From assembly GCA_009775375.1 (NCBI GenBank), contig VSPO01000228.1:1-24308 (forward strand): a DNA stretch of 24,308 nucleotides, read 5' to 3'. Below, one piece after another: positions 9,153 to 18,098 of the stretch. This DNA is from Muribaculaceae bacterium. GTDB taxonomy: Bacteria; Bacteroidota; Bacteroidia; Bacteroidales; Muribaculaceae. Both the position numbers and the translations under genes were made by a program. The notes beneath the pieces were generated by a model. It ran no database searches, had not been told where the DNA came from, and saw nothing but the letters and a program-made list of their open reading frames with translations. Within the stretch, counting starts at the first letter, position 1, and the number at the start of each line of letters is the position of its first letter.

Positions 9153-12032
9153 TTATGACGTTTTTATACGTGAGGAGCTTCTTTTACACGGTGCTGAATT
9201 TGATTTCAATAATTCCTCTTTAAGAAATACTGATGTATGAGTTGCTTCTTCAGCGACCGACTCTGGAGTGCCTTCTGCAATTATTCGACCTCCATCTCTG
9301 CCACCTTCCGGACCAAGGTCGATTACATAATCCGATGATTTGATTACGTCAAGATTGTGTTCTATTACAACAATCGTATTGCCTTTGTCTGCAAGACGGT
9401 TGATTACTTTTAGGAGCACTCTTATATCTTCAAAATGAAGTCCTGTTGTTGGCTCGTCCAGGATAAATAAGGTTTTCCCTGTGTCTTTCTTTGCTAACTC
9501 AGTGGCGAGTTTTACTCTCTGGTTTTCTCCTCCACTCAACGTGCTGGAGGGCTGGCCGAGTTTAAGATAGCCCAAGCCTATTTCCTGAAGCACTTTTATC
9601 TTTTTAAGGATGGATGGTACGTTTTCAAAAAATTCCACAGCTTGATTTACGGTCATTTCAAGGACGTCGGCAATGGATTTCCCTTTGAATCTAACCTCAA
9701 GCGTCTCTCTATTATAGCGTCTACCATGACAGGTCTCACAGGGCACGAGAACATCCGGAAGAAAGTTCATCTCGATTGTGCGATAGCCATTGCCTTTGCA
9801 AGTCTCGCATCTGCCACCGGCAACATTGAATGAAAAACGTCCGGGTTTGTATCCTCTCAGTTTTGAATCAGGAAGTTCGACAAAAAGCTTTCGGATGTCG
9901 GAGAATACTCCGGTATACGTCGCAGGATTTGATCTTGGAGAGCGACCTAAGGGCGACTGATCAACAGTCACGACTTTATCGATATTTTCTATTCCAAATA
10001 CCTCTTTATATGGCAATGGCTCTTGAAGAGATCGATAAAACTTTTGACTCAATAAAGGATGAAGAGTCCCATTGATAAGAGAGGATTTTCCACTTCCGCT
10101 TACTCCGGTGACACATATAAACATTCCAAGGGGCAACTTGAGGTCTACACCTTTTAGATTATGGCCCGAAGCCCCTTTTATCTCTAAAAATTTTCCATTC
10201 CCTTTACGTCTTTTTTGAGGAATGTCTATCTGTCGTTCGCCGTTCAGATACGATGCTGTCAATGTATGGGTAGATTTCAAGTTTTCTACCCTGCCTTGAA
10301 ATACGACCTCTCCCCCATGACGACCTGCCCCCGGACCGATATCAACAATATAATCGGCTTCCTCCATAATGTCTTTGTCATGTTCAACGACGATTATGGA
10401 ATTACCTGCGTCCCTAAGCTGTTTAAGACTATTAATAAGGCGAACGTTATCTCTTTGATGGAGTCCGATTGAAGGTTCATCAAGTATATAAAGCACGTTG
10501 ACCAGCTTTGATCCTATCTGAGTAGCCAGCCTTATTCTTTGGCTTTCTCCTCCACTAAGCGAGGCACTACTGCGATTTAGGCAAAGATAATCAAGCCCGA
10601 CATCGAGCAGAAATTTCAGGCGATTGTTGATCTCTTTTAATATTTCGACTGCCACTATTCTTTTTTCTGGAGATATTTTATCTTGGAGAGTCAAGCTCCA
10701 TTTGTAAAGTTCTGCGATGTCCATGCTTGCCACATCTGCTATACTTTTGTTGTCAATGAAATAATTGAGTGCGATTTTGTTCAATCGTTGACCTTTACAT
10801 TCCGGGCAGACGGCTTGGGAATAAAATTGTCCGCTCCATTTATTGGCTGCGCTTCCCACCTCTTCAGATTGTTGCAATTCGATGTATTTTATCAACCCCT
10901 CGTAATTACTATGACTGTAGCTCGTTGAGAGTGTAGCATTTTGTATGTTTAGCTTTTGGTCAGTGCCGTTTAGGATGTCGTTGAGTGCTTCTTCGGGCAA
11001 TTCGCAAAGTGGAGTCTTAAGAGTTTTGCCATATATTTGGCAGATAGCATCAATCTGCCAAAAAATCATAGAGTTTTTATACTTGCCTAATGGCAGGATG
11101 CCTCCATTATATATCGACAGGCTTTTATCAGGCATTATTTTACTTTCGTCAATAACGTTGACGGAGCCAAGACCTTTGCATCTTGGGCAATATCCTTGAG
11201 GAGAGTTAAAAGAAAAATTATGTGGTGCCGCTTCCGGATATGAGATTCCATTTTCTGAATCCATAAGTAATTGGCTGTAATGGTGCACTTGATTGGTATC
11301 CATATCCAGTACTATCATCTGTTTCCCTCCTTGCTTTAAAGCTTCGTCCACAGTAGAACGTAATCTTTGGATATCCTTTTCTTTTACACGAAGCCTGTCT
11401 ACTACAAGTTCTATGGAGTGGTTTTTGTATCGGTCGAGCTTCATGCCATATTCAAGTTCCTTTACAACTCCATCAACCCGCACGTTCAAATATCCTTTCT
11501 TCCTGAGATTCTCAAAAAGTTCTTTGTAGTGACCTTTTCTGTTTTTTACTAATGGAGAGAGTATTTGGATTTTTCTATCATTGTATTTTTCAAGAAGCAA
11601 AGATATTATTTTGTCTTTAGAATATTTCACCATTGGTTTGCCGGAAATATAACTACGGGCTTCACCGAGCCGTGCATAAAGAAGACGAAAAAAATCGTAG
11701 ATTTCTGTTGTCGTGCCAATAGTGCTTCGAGGATTTTTATTGACGGTTTTCTGTTCAATACTGATGACCGGACTTAGCCCAGTGATTTTATCCACGTCCG
11801 GACGCTCAAGGCTGCCAAGCATATTCCGAGCATATGCCGAGAATGTTTCGATATATCGCCTTTGTCCTTCAGCAAATATCGTATCGAATGCAAGAGAGGA
11901 TTTCCCACATCCGCTAAGTCCTGTGACAACGCATAGTGAATTATGTGGTATTGTGACATCGATGTTTTTTAAGTTATGGACGCGTGCGCCATAAACCTCC
12001 ACATAATCAGTGGCAGTATACATATTTTCCAT
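9153..12032 (-). CDS. uvrA: Excinuclease ABC subunit A (UvrA)
   Basis: UvrA is the damage-recognition ATPase of nucleotide excision repair. It dimerises, loads UvrB on lesions and then leaves. The 959-aa product has two ABC modules: Walker A GLSGCGKSS at 38-46 with signature LSGGESQR near 491, and GVSGSGKSS near 641 with LSGGENQR near 831. The second zinc finger is intact (CETC, about 19 residues, CETC, around 730-755). The first keeps only one cysteine pair (CPRC, 282-285): where other UvrAs have the other pair there is DSEN at 258-261, so this finger probably binds no zinc. ATG 12032 is used; an alternative ATG lies three codons in. The T9SS cargo gene ends only 48 bp upstream on the same strand, so read-through transcription is possible. 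No promoter was seen in that gap. Confidence 0.96.
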   Translation of the reverse strand: MENMYTATDYVEVYGARVHNLKNIDVTIPHNSLCVVTGLSGCGKSSLAFDTIFAEGQRRYIETFSAYARNMLGSLERPDVDKITGLSPVISIEQKTVNKNPRSTIGTTTEIYDFFRLLYARLGEARSYISGKPMVKYSKDKIISLLLEKYNDRKIQILSPLVKNRKGHYKELFENLRKKGYLNVRVDGVVKELEYGMKLDRYKNHSIELVVDRLRVKEKDIQRLRSTVDEALKQGGKQMIVLDMDTNQVHHYSQLLMDSENGISYPEAAPHNFSFNSPQGYCPRCKGLGSVNVIDESKIMPDKSLSIYNGGILPLGKYKNSMIFWQIDAICQIYGKTLKTPLCELPEEALNDILNGTDQKLNIQNATLSTSYSHSNYEGLIKYIELQQSEEVGSAANKWSGQFYSQAVCPECKGQRLNKIALNYFIDNKSIADVASMDIAELYKWSLTLQDKISPEKRIVAVEILKEINNRLKFLLDVGLDYLCLNRSSASLSGGESQRIRLATQIGSKLVNVLYILDEPSIGLHQRDNVRLINSLKQLRDAGNSIIVVEHDKDIMEEADYIVDIGPGAGRHGGEVVFQGRVENLKSTHTLTASYLNGERQIDIPQKRRKGNGKFLEIKGASGHNLKGVDLKLPLGMFICVTGVSGSGKSSLINGTLHPLLSQKFYRSLQEPLPYKEVFGIENIDKVVTVDQSPLGRSPRSNPATYTGVFSDIRKLFVELPDSKLRGYKPGRFSFNVAGGRCETCKGNGYRTIEMNFLPDVLVPCETCHGRRYNRETLEVRFKGKSIADVLEMTVNQAVEFFENVPSILKKIKVLQEIGLGYLKLGQPSSTLSGGENQRVKLATELAKKDTGKTLFILDEPTTGLHFEDIRVLLKVINRLADKGNTIVVIEHNLDVIKSSDYVIDLGPEGGRDGGRIIAEGTPESVAEEATHTSVFLKEELLKSNSAPCKRSSSRIKTS

Positions 12033-12080
12033 TTCTTTCAGTATCTATAAAAGTGTGTTCCTGTATTTGATTTAATTCCT

Positions 12081-13454
12081 TTATTCGGAATAATCCGGAT
12101 TGTTGTTAAATTTTTTATGACGTAGAATATTTATATCTCCACTACGGTTGTATTTTTTTCCATCTGCTCCCTTTGCCTGTATGACATAATAGTAAACACC
12201 CGGCTTAACTATTTTTCCGTTAAATCTTCCATCCCATCCTAAATTCGGGTTTTCAAATGAAAACAATTCATGACCTTGTCTATCAAAGATCCAACACTTG
12301 AATTCCACTAAAGATGTATAGCTGATTTTCCATATGTCGTTTATGCCATCATCGTCGGGAGAAAATACGTTGGGAATTTTTAATTTAGTATCTCCAATTT
12401 TGATTACATACTTTTCTCCATAGGCCTGACAACTGCCGTCATCGTTGCTCCCAACAAATCTCACATATGTGGTGCCCTCTTTTTCGAATTCAAAGTCGAA
12501 ATCTTGTTCATAAATATGATATGAAATATTGCTGAAATCCTCATCTTCAGAAATCTGCCATTCATGATGCACAACGGCATCAGTGCAGTAAGCGCTGAAT
12601 GATGCTCTCACTGGGGCGGAAATTCCATTCATGTCTTCATTATCTTGATTAATAATATTCGATAATTCTCCGGAATTTTTATGCATATTATCGATATTCA
12701 TTACTGTTGATACTGAGGTGGCATTTGGAGTGAAATCGTCAATAGTTTTAGTTACATTAATTCCCCACTTTTTTAGGAAAGTGTCGCCAGATATTTCAAA
12801 AGATGTATCGCAGTATACAGGAGGAGTAATTTTAATGCTTTCTGAGATTGACGGGAGACTTATTGTTTTTGAAATATGTTCGTATTGCGTTGTTTCATCA
12901 TTCCAATCAAGCGTCATAAAAGATAATGATATATCTCTTGATAAGTCTTTTCTTTGTCCATTAATTGTATAATAATGTATTGGCGACGCATTGCCTTCAA
13001 AGTCTAATATTGTATAGTTGCAATCTTGTATTGAAGAGATATTAAATATGGAAATATTGAAAGGTGAGTATTCATAATCGATGATCCAAAAATAGATATT
13101 TTTATTTCCATCTTTTATTATGTATCCACAATTCCCTTTAATGTGGTTAAGTGTTGTTGTGTATCCATCATGAATCAGTCCTTCGACCGGTTGTGCAAAT
13201 GCTCCCCCACGATTGTCAAACATTGACCATTGGGGAGCAGTTGGGGCATCAGATTCATATATGATTGAAGTGTTATCTATTCCATTTATGACGTATAGAG
13301 CATCAAGTCCCGTGTTTCGATCAGGGCTTATTTGAATGACTTCATATTCATTGCCATTAAATCTAATAGTTGCATCGATTGATACATATTGTAATAATGT
13401 TAGGACAATCAATATTAGTCGTCTCTTACATTGTATAGAATAGGCCAGATTCAT
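12081..13454 (-). CDS. Secreted protein with T9SS type B sorting domain (gliding-motility-associated C-terminal domain)
   Basis: This 457-aa exported protein is of unknown function. A signal peptide spans about residues 1-29 (basic start, then LILIVLTLLQYV, cleavage near IDA). The last 100 residues carry the type B T9SS C-terminal domain, beginning IPNVFSPDDDGINDIW at 360 and continuing through a WDGRFNG turn near 408 and a GVYYYVI strand to about 445. In Bacteroidetes this domain directs export through the type IX system and surface attachment. It is preceded by an Ig/PKD-like stretch (about 275-355), common just before this domain. The N-terminal 250 residues have no domain I recognise. It differs from many type B cargoes in having a tail of about 11 residues after the sorting domain. 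It lies between the XRE regulator and uvrA on the same strand. Confidence 0.83.
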   Translation of the reverse strand: MNLAYSIQCKRRLILIVLTLLQYVSIDATIRFNGNEYEVIQISPDRNTGLDALYVINGIDNTSIIYESDAPTAPQWSMFDNRGGAFAQPVEGLIHDGYTTTLNHIKGNCGYIIKDGNKNIYFWIIDYEYSPFNISIFNISSIQDCNYTILDFEGNASPIHYYTINGQRKDLSRDISLSFMTLDWNDETTQYEHISKTISLPSISESIKITPPVYCDTSFEISGDTFLKKWGINVTKTIDDFTPNATSVSTVMNIDNMHKNSGELSNIINQDNEDMNGISAPVRASFSAYCTDAVVHHEWQISEDEDFSNISYHIYEQDFDFEFEKEGTTYVRFVGSNDDGSCQAYGEKYVIKIGDTKLKIPNVFSPDDDGINDIWKISYTSLVEFKCWIFDRQGHELFSFENPNLGWDGRFNGKIVKPGVYYYVIQAKGADGKKYNRSGDINILRHKKFNNNPDYSE

Positions 13455-13502
13455 TCTATTTTCGTTTGTTTTAATTTATATCCAATTGTCAGCAGGTTGC
13501 AG

Positions 13503-13521
13503 TTGATTAAGATTTAATCAA
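13503..13521. repeat. 19-bp inverted repeat upstream of the T9SS cargo gene
   Basis: TTGATTAA, three bases, TTAATCAA: perfect 8-bp arms. It lies 49 bp before the cargo gene start and between it and the XRE regulator gene. It could be a regulator-binding site or a weak hairpin ending the regulator transcript. There is no T-run, so an operator is slightly favoured. Confidence 0.4.
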
Positions 13522-13590
13522 TCATGCTATCCTTTTTAAACGAGATATTAAGGTCGCTTATTGTCTTCCTTATGATAATGGCCCAATGTA

Positions 13591-14181
13591 TTAACGGGGA
13601 AAGAAAGATTCAAACGTTGAATCATCATAATAAACGGTGATTTGTACGATTTTTCTCCTTTTGTTCTTAAAATTTTCTATTTCATTAATTATCTTGGCTG
13701 TTTTTCTGCAATTGCTAACGTTCTCTTCTATTGAATGATGAATGGTGCCGTCGTTGGAATTAACGCCATTTTCCTTGGAGTAAATTTCAGCATCTTTGCA
13801 GGCATACGTATCTACTCGATTCTCGTAGGGATTTTTGTATGAATTTTGGCTCATGTCGGCAGAATCCGTTGTGCATTCGTTCTCTTTATCTCCGTAATCA
13901 GCGAAAGATGAATTCGAATCGGTAGAGGTATATGCAATGGATTCAGTTGGAGATCCATTCCACATGTTGCCTTCATTGAATAGAAGCCATGTGACGGATA
14001 ATGATGGATATGCCTCATGAATCTGGCGTATCACAACATCGCTTATCTTTTTATTTCGTCCAGTCAGCAATTGAGAGAGGTTCGCACGTGGGATACCGCA
14101 TTTATCAGCGAACATTGAATTAGTTATTCCCAATTTTTGAATCAGGAATTTTAGGCGAATTGCTATTGAGTCGTCTTGCAT
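13591..14181 (-). CDS. XRE-family helix-turn-helix transcriptional regulator
   Basis: This 196-aa protein has an N-terminal Cro/CI-type DNA-binding domain (about residues 6-62). It shows an LKFLIQKLGITNSMFADKC helix pair, the recognition helix region RANLSQLLTGRNK at 32-44, and a WLLFNEG segment typical of Bacteroidetes XRE proteins. A polar, Ser/Asn/Asp-rich linker (about 75-150) leads to a short predicted coiled coil and a terminal strand KIVQITVYYDD. I recall similar endings in other Bacteroidales regulators of this type, which may mediate dimerisation (inference). There is no enzymatic or ligand-binding domain, so the signal it senses is unknown. Its promoter (14212-14243) overlaps tandem AATTTACA repeats, which suggests autoregulation. 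The nearest possible targets are itself and the T9SS cargo gene. Confidence 0.82.
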   Translation of the reverse strand: MQDDSIAIRLKFLIQKLGITNSMFADKCGIPRANLSQLLTGRNKKISDVVIRQIHEAYPSLSVTWLLFNEGNMWNGSPTESIAYTSTDSNSSFADYGDKENECTTDSADMSQNSYKNPYENRVDTYACKDAEIYSKENGVNSNDGTIHHSIEENVSNCRKTAKIINEIENFKNKRRKIVQITVYYDDSTFESFFPR

Positions 14182-14205
14182 GGCTATTTCTACGTATTGA
14201 TTTTG

Positions 14206-14227
14206 AATTTACAAATTTACAAATTAA
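14206..14227. promoter_or_regulatory. Tandem AATTTACA repeats over the regulator promoter (candidate operator)
   Basis: Two directly adjacent copies of AATTTACA (14206-14213 and 14214-14221) are followed by a partial third (AATTA). They cover the -7 element of the XRE gene. Binding here by the regulator itself would block its own promoter (inference). Confidence 0.4.
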
Positions 14228-14243
14228 TTTTTACAAAACCAAA
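14212..14243 (-). promoter_or_regulatory. Bacteroidetes-type promoter of the XRE regulator gene
   Basis: On the minus strand, TTTG (14243 to 14240), 20 bp, then TAAATTTG (14219 to 14212). The transcript would start near 14205, only about 25 nt before the ATG at 14181. Confidence 0.62.
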
Positions 14244-14275
14244 TTTGATTTTTGAATATATTCGTGAGATTGTGA

Positions 14276-14297
14276 ATTGTAAATGTAAATAGAAATA
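14276..14297. repeat. 22-bp direct repeat, copy 1
   Basis: This is an exact match to 14519-14540, 243 bp away (begins ATTGTAAATG, ends AGAAATA). It lies 33 bp upstream of the regulator's -33 element. The flanks of the two copies do not match, so the identity is confined to the 22 bases. Confidence 0.6.
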
Positions 14298-14518
14298 GTT
14301 TATAATTTAGAAATAATGCAGATATATACTTGAAGTGTTATATGAGTACATATAGTTTAATTTCTTGTTCTTTTGCAATATAAAAGGACAAATTGAATAA
14401 GTGTTTATGAAAATATTAGGAAAAAAGTGTCTTTTCCATAAACTAATCTAAATATATTTTGTAATAGGTTGATAATCATGCAGTAAGTCTAATAGTAAAA
14501 ATGTGTTAAAGTAATAAT

Positions 14519-14540
14519 ATTGTAAATGTAAATAGAAATA
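14519..14540. repeat. 22-bp direct repeat, copy 2
   Basis: Second exact copy of the 22-base sequence at 14276-14297, in the same orientation, in otherwise gene-free A+T-rich DNA. Confidence 0.6.
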
Positions 14541-15328
14541 ATTTGTGATGGAATTGTGTTTTAGGTGTGAGAAATGGTAGAGTATATTTGCTTCTGTTGA
14601 TTTTGCAATCTCATATTAGATCTTAAATGTTGATTTGAAAATGCAAATATTTGTATTTGTTTAGTTCGAAAAGAATATACCCCTCCCCTATTAAAGTTTT
14701 TATTTTCCCCATAGTGAAAAATAGGACAATTTTGTCTTGTACAGAGTATTGATATGTATTGAATGTCAGTTCTTGCTGCAGAATTGGGCGATCTTATATT
14801 ATAAGAAATCTATATTTGAGCATTCTTAGTCGACTTGCAAAGTATTTTCAATTCTCATGGAGTTTATTTGATTAACTTAAGAGACTATTTCATAGACTAT
14901 CAATCATTTATCTTCTGATGAAAAATATGGCGTTTTCTGTATGATAAATTTAATTCGATTCGAGGTTCATATTATTTCTGAAGCTACCAGCCTATGTAAA
15001 GTTGCTGAATACTAGATTATTGCAAGTGTAAAATATTCAATAACGCTCTATTTCCATTGAAATGAAGAGCCAAGATTACTATTATTGATTATCAACATAC
15101 TTGTAAGTTTAGATAGCTAAGTAGTTACTTATTCTATGCTTGGATTGCCGATGTTCTTCTCATGATATCGATCTAAGATTTGGTTGTGAATGACTGAATC
15201 CTGGATTGGTTTCCAGTATCAGATTGGATTAGATAAGTATAGAGAAAGGATAGTCAATCATTATCTTAGCCTCTTTTCTTGTTACTTTATAGAAGAGTCT
15301 TTCAGCACTGGCAAGATGCATAGGTTGT

Positions 15329-15385
15329 GAAAAGACCGTATGCACTTGCAATATTCGTAAATATAGCTATGGCATACGGCTTTTC
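15329..15385 (-). terminator. Long hairpin downstream of the GNAT gene, probable terminator
   Basis: Arms GAAAAG-A-CCGTATGC (15329-15343) and GCATACGG-CTTTTC (15372-15385) pair over 14 bp with a single bulged A at 15335, around a 28-nt loop. On the minus strand it follows the GNAT stop by about 125 bp and ends in CTTTTC. The plus strand also ends in TTTTC, so direction is not certain. The T-run is short. Confidence 0.55.
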
Positions 15386-15509
15386 CTATCGGTCTAAACT
15401 TAATGTTTGGCGAGCGGGTATTATCGATTATTGGTTTCTTATCTGTATAAAATCATCTTTTTCTTCTGATTTCATACTATCTCTTGCATGGATTTGTTTC
15501 AATCCATAA

Positions 15510-16796
15510 TTAATCCAATAATAAAGACATGTTCATTGCCAGTCTTGGGATACCCAATGCTTCCATTATGAGATTTGAATTGTCTTTTCTTCTCAAGAGG
15601 ATTTCCGCAAGATTCTGTTTGCTTAATATGGTCAAGTCGGGATCTTTCTTCTTAAAGATATCAGCTAAATCATTAGAGACTGTATTGAAATTACACATCC
15701 CTCCCTCGATGTCACACTTTAAGGCATAATCTTCGATTTCGTAATCCTTAATGAGAATCGAAAATTTGCAGTCGCTCCTATATTTAGCCAAGAATTTTAA
15801 GATCTCGCGAAAGTCAAGAAGTTTCACCATTCCATAAGATTTTGCATGTCTTCCCGCATCATAAGTGCGATCTGCTATTCTATATGCACCTCCGAGCATT
15901 TCTCCATCCTGATTTGCAGCTCTATAAATTTGTTGCCACAAAATTTGTCGATTTGATTCTTCCGGATAATAGAAAACGCTGATTGATTGATCTCGATTAC
16001 CTTCCTTGATACGATCAAGTAATTTGTAATACGACGAACCATCCTTATGATATATCTTTGGTATGTTTATTCGTTTGTGAATGCTAGCATTCATAAATGC
16101 AACGCCGGAGATTTCTCCATTGGGTGTCTTACATATATAGATATCTCCATTTGAAATTGAATTCTCTTCTAGAATTGCAAGTATATCTTTTTGTGAATGA
16201 TGCAATCCAAGATAAGTTGATATTTCATTTTCAATTGACGAAATATATCTTATTGTTTTTTCTATTTCTTCTTGATTATTAATGTCTAATTTTATTACTG
16301 TCAGACTATCATAATTTCTTGCTTTTAATAGACGAATTCTCTCATCATCATTTGCTAAAATAGACATATATTCATTCTTGAAATTATGTATGTCTGTGTA
16401 TCTATCTTCTACACGATATATTGCATTGAGATAACCACTTTTAGAGTAATATAATCTGAGAGCATCGGAAGAGGGAATCAAAAATGTGAAAGCATATCCA
16501 TTTGCTAATGCCCTCTTATTGATTTTTGTAATTAAGTTTTTCATGATTCCTCGATTTCGATAACTTTCTACAGTTGCCAGCCCACATAAATATAGTCCTC
16601 GAATCGTAAGGTTACCATATCCGAATGAATACGGGACTCCTAACAATGCTGATATTAGAGCTCCGTCTTCTTCATAGTATTCGATATTGTCAAGATTGAA
16701 GTAATTATCGAATACTAATGAAATATATACATCGGAATCATGGAAAGTATCTTTCCACAATTTCTTCATACATTTTTTAAGCCTGTTGATTTCCAT
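15510..16796 (-). CDS. GNAT-family N-acetyltransferase, Eis-like with C-terminal SCP2-like domain
   Basis: This 428-aa protein transfers an acetyl group from acetyl-CoA to an unidentified amine. The N-terminal GNAT domain has the acetyl-CoA-binding loop within CGLATVESYRNRGIMKNLI (residues 71-89, R/Q-x-x-G-type RNRGIM), followed by YYSKSGY near 115-121. Length and order match the Eis type: GNAT, a second degenerate GNAT-like half (about 150-300), and a sterol-carrier-like C-terminal third whose last residues (RLAMNMSLLLD) resemble Eis endings. Eis proteins acetylate aminoglycosides and protein lysines in mycobacteria, but that activity cannot be assumed here. The gene stands alone between two long non-coding stretches, in DNA visibly richer in A+T than the flanking repair genes, which may mean acquisition or relaxed composition. 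There is no signal peptide. Confidence 0.82.
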   Translation of the reverse strand: MEINRLKKCMKKLWKDTFHDSDVYISLVFDNYFNLDNIEYYEEDGALISALLGVPYSFGYGNLTIRGLYLCGLATVESYRNRGIMKNLITKINKRALANGYAFTFLIPSSDALRLYYSKSGYLNAIYRVEDRYTDIHNFKNEYMSILANDDERIRLLKARNYDSLTVIKLDINNQEEIEKTIRYISSIENEISTYLGLHHSQKDILAILEENSISNGDIYICKTPNGEISGVAFMNASIHKRINIPKIYHKDGSSYYKLLDRIKEGNRDQSISVFYYPEESNRQILWQQIYRAANQDGEMLGGAYRIADRTYDAGRHAKSYGMVKLLDFREILKFLAKYRSDCKFSILIKDYEIEDYALKCDIEGGMCNFNTVSNDLADIFKKKDPDLTILSKQNLAEILLRRKDNSNLIMEALGIPRLAMNMSLLLD

Positions 16797-16925
16797 AAAT
16801 TTTTGTAGTTAAGTTTTGATCTACTGTCGAAATTTATACGTTTATATTTTATAACGAAATAATGTTTTAGCATTATCAATTGTTGTTTAAAATGTCATTA
16901 CGCTTGTGTGTATTTTATGAGTGAT

Positions 16926-16952
16926 TTCTAATCATTCTAATCATTCTAATCA
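16926..16952. repeat. Tandem repeat, three perfect 9-bp units
   Basis: TTCTAATCA is repeated exactly three times in a row (16926-16934, 16935-16943, 16944-16952), about 130 bp upstream of the GNAT gene. A slippage-prone microsatellite-like element; copy number may vary among strains. Confidence 0.8.
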
Positions 16953-16980
16953 TAGGTATTTTTGATATATACGTCTTCTT

Positions 16981-17000
16981 TTATTTGAATACTCAAATAA
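16981..17000. repeat. 20-bp palindrome (8-bp arms, 4-base centre)
   Basis: TTATTTGA-ATAC-TCAAATAA. It lies about 185 bp upstream of the GNAT start, near the tandem repeat. It could be a protein-binding site, but given the A+T content chance is also plausible. Confidence 0.35.
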
Positions 17001-17670
17001 TGTTTGTATGCATCAATATATAATTATTGCAGATAATCAAGATTGCTTAGTTTTTTGTAGATAGTAGATATTAGATCATAGCAGAATCTCATTATCTAGA
17101 ACTAATGATAGATGAGCTCATATTTTTATCCGATTTTTTGAGATTTATATATCTTTGCATTCAAGAAATTATTAACATGTTTGATGAAATCAATGTCTAT
17201 TTCCCAGTGTATATTATTATTCATACATGACATATTCGAATTGTATTTTATGATTATTGATTATTTTATATTAAACATTTTAGCAATATTCAAAAATATC
17301 TTGGTAAATATTTTTTTGATTACTTAATTGATGTAGTATTAAATCAATTGGTTTATTGTAGAATCTAAAATTATATTGAGACTGTCTATTTTTGCATATT
17401 GCATATTTAGTTAATTGAATAATGATTTATATTCCTTAGATTTTGATTAATATCCAATAGTGTTATCATTGGTATTTTCCCACCTAATAATAATTTATCT
17501 ACAGGATATAATTTTTGGGATTAATAATTAGTTTAATTGCCCTATACTTTATATCATTATTACTATGTCATATTCTCAAGATGTTTTAGATTAATTAATT
17601 TTTGTGGAATTACATACTTCCGATGGATATATATAATCGGGCTATTCAGATAATAAAACTTACACTATTA

Positions 17671-17685
17671 GTGTATTTGCAATCA
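17671..17685. repeat. 15-bp palindrome (7-bp arms)
   Basis: TACACTA-T-TAGTGTA, a perfect dyad in gene-free DNA about 490 bp upstream of the nuclease gene. It has an operator-like shape but no assigned gene. Confidence 0.3.
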
Positions 17686-18098
17686 AAATTTAGATCAATA
17701 TAGCATCTCATCGAAAAATATGAAAACTCGTTGGTATAAGATAATGTATCAATATGAGATAAATATCTACTCAAATTTTTATTATGACATCTTCTTGCTT
17801 ATTGGGCAGACTTTCCAGTCTTTCATCAGTAAAGTAAGAATCCCGACATTACTTCTTCAAGATTAAAAATCCCATCAATATATATGCGCAAATATCTTAT
17901 ATATATTTTGAGCCGATATTTAGCAATTGTTATACAGTTTTAATACATTATCTTTTATTAATAACGTAGTCGGTGTTCTAATTGTTTTAGCGGATATCAA
18001 TTTATAACCAAAGAAGTTGTTGCAATAGTTTATTTTCATGATAACTCATTTAATCTCTAATTTAAGTATCATTCTTCTTGCCAGTATCGCTATTATAA

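Larger units (their letters stand above)
14182..15328. other. 1.1-kb A+T-rich region without a supported gene
   Basis: Besides the regulator promoter, the tandem octamers and the two 22-bp direct repeats listed separately, no reading frame of convincing length or composition was found on either strand. TATATTTG at 14583-14590 resembles a -7 promoter element on the plus strand but lacks a correctly spaced TTTG and has no gene after it. Stop codons are dense in all frames. An undetected small RNA or a decayed gene cannot be excluded. Confidence 0.55.

Noticed and set aside
15327..15509. 60-codon plus-strand frame downstream of the GNAT gene
   Set aside because: Its beginning is the hairpin at 15329-15385; no family resemblance and no supporting signals.
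16926..16952. Short repeats as a possible CRISPR array
   Set aside because: The units are contiguous 9-mers without spacers and no cas gene is present.
17165..17235. Short ATG frame (about 17 codons) after the TATCTTTG element
   Set aside because: Too short, with no ribosome-binding signal and nothing to set it apart from chance in A+T-rich DNA.
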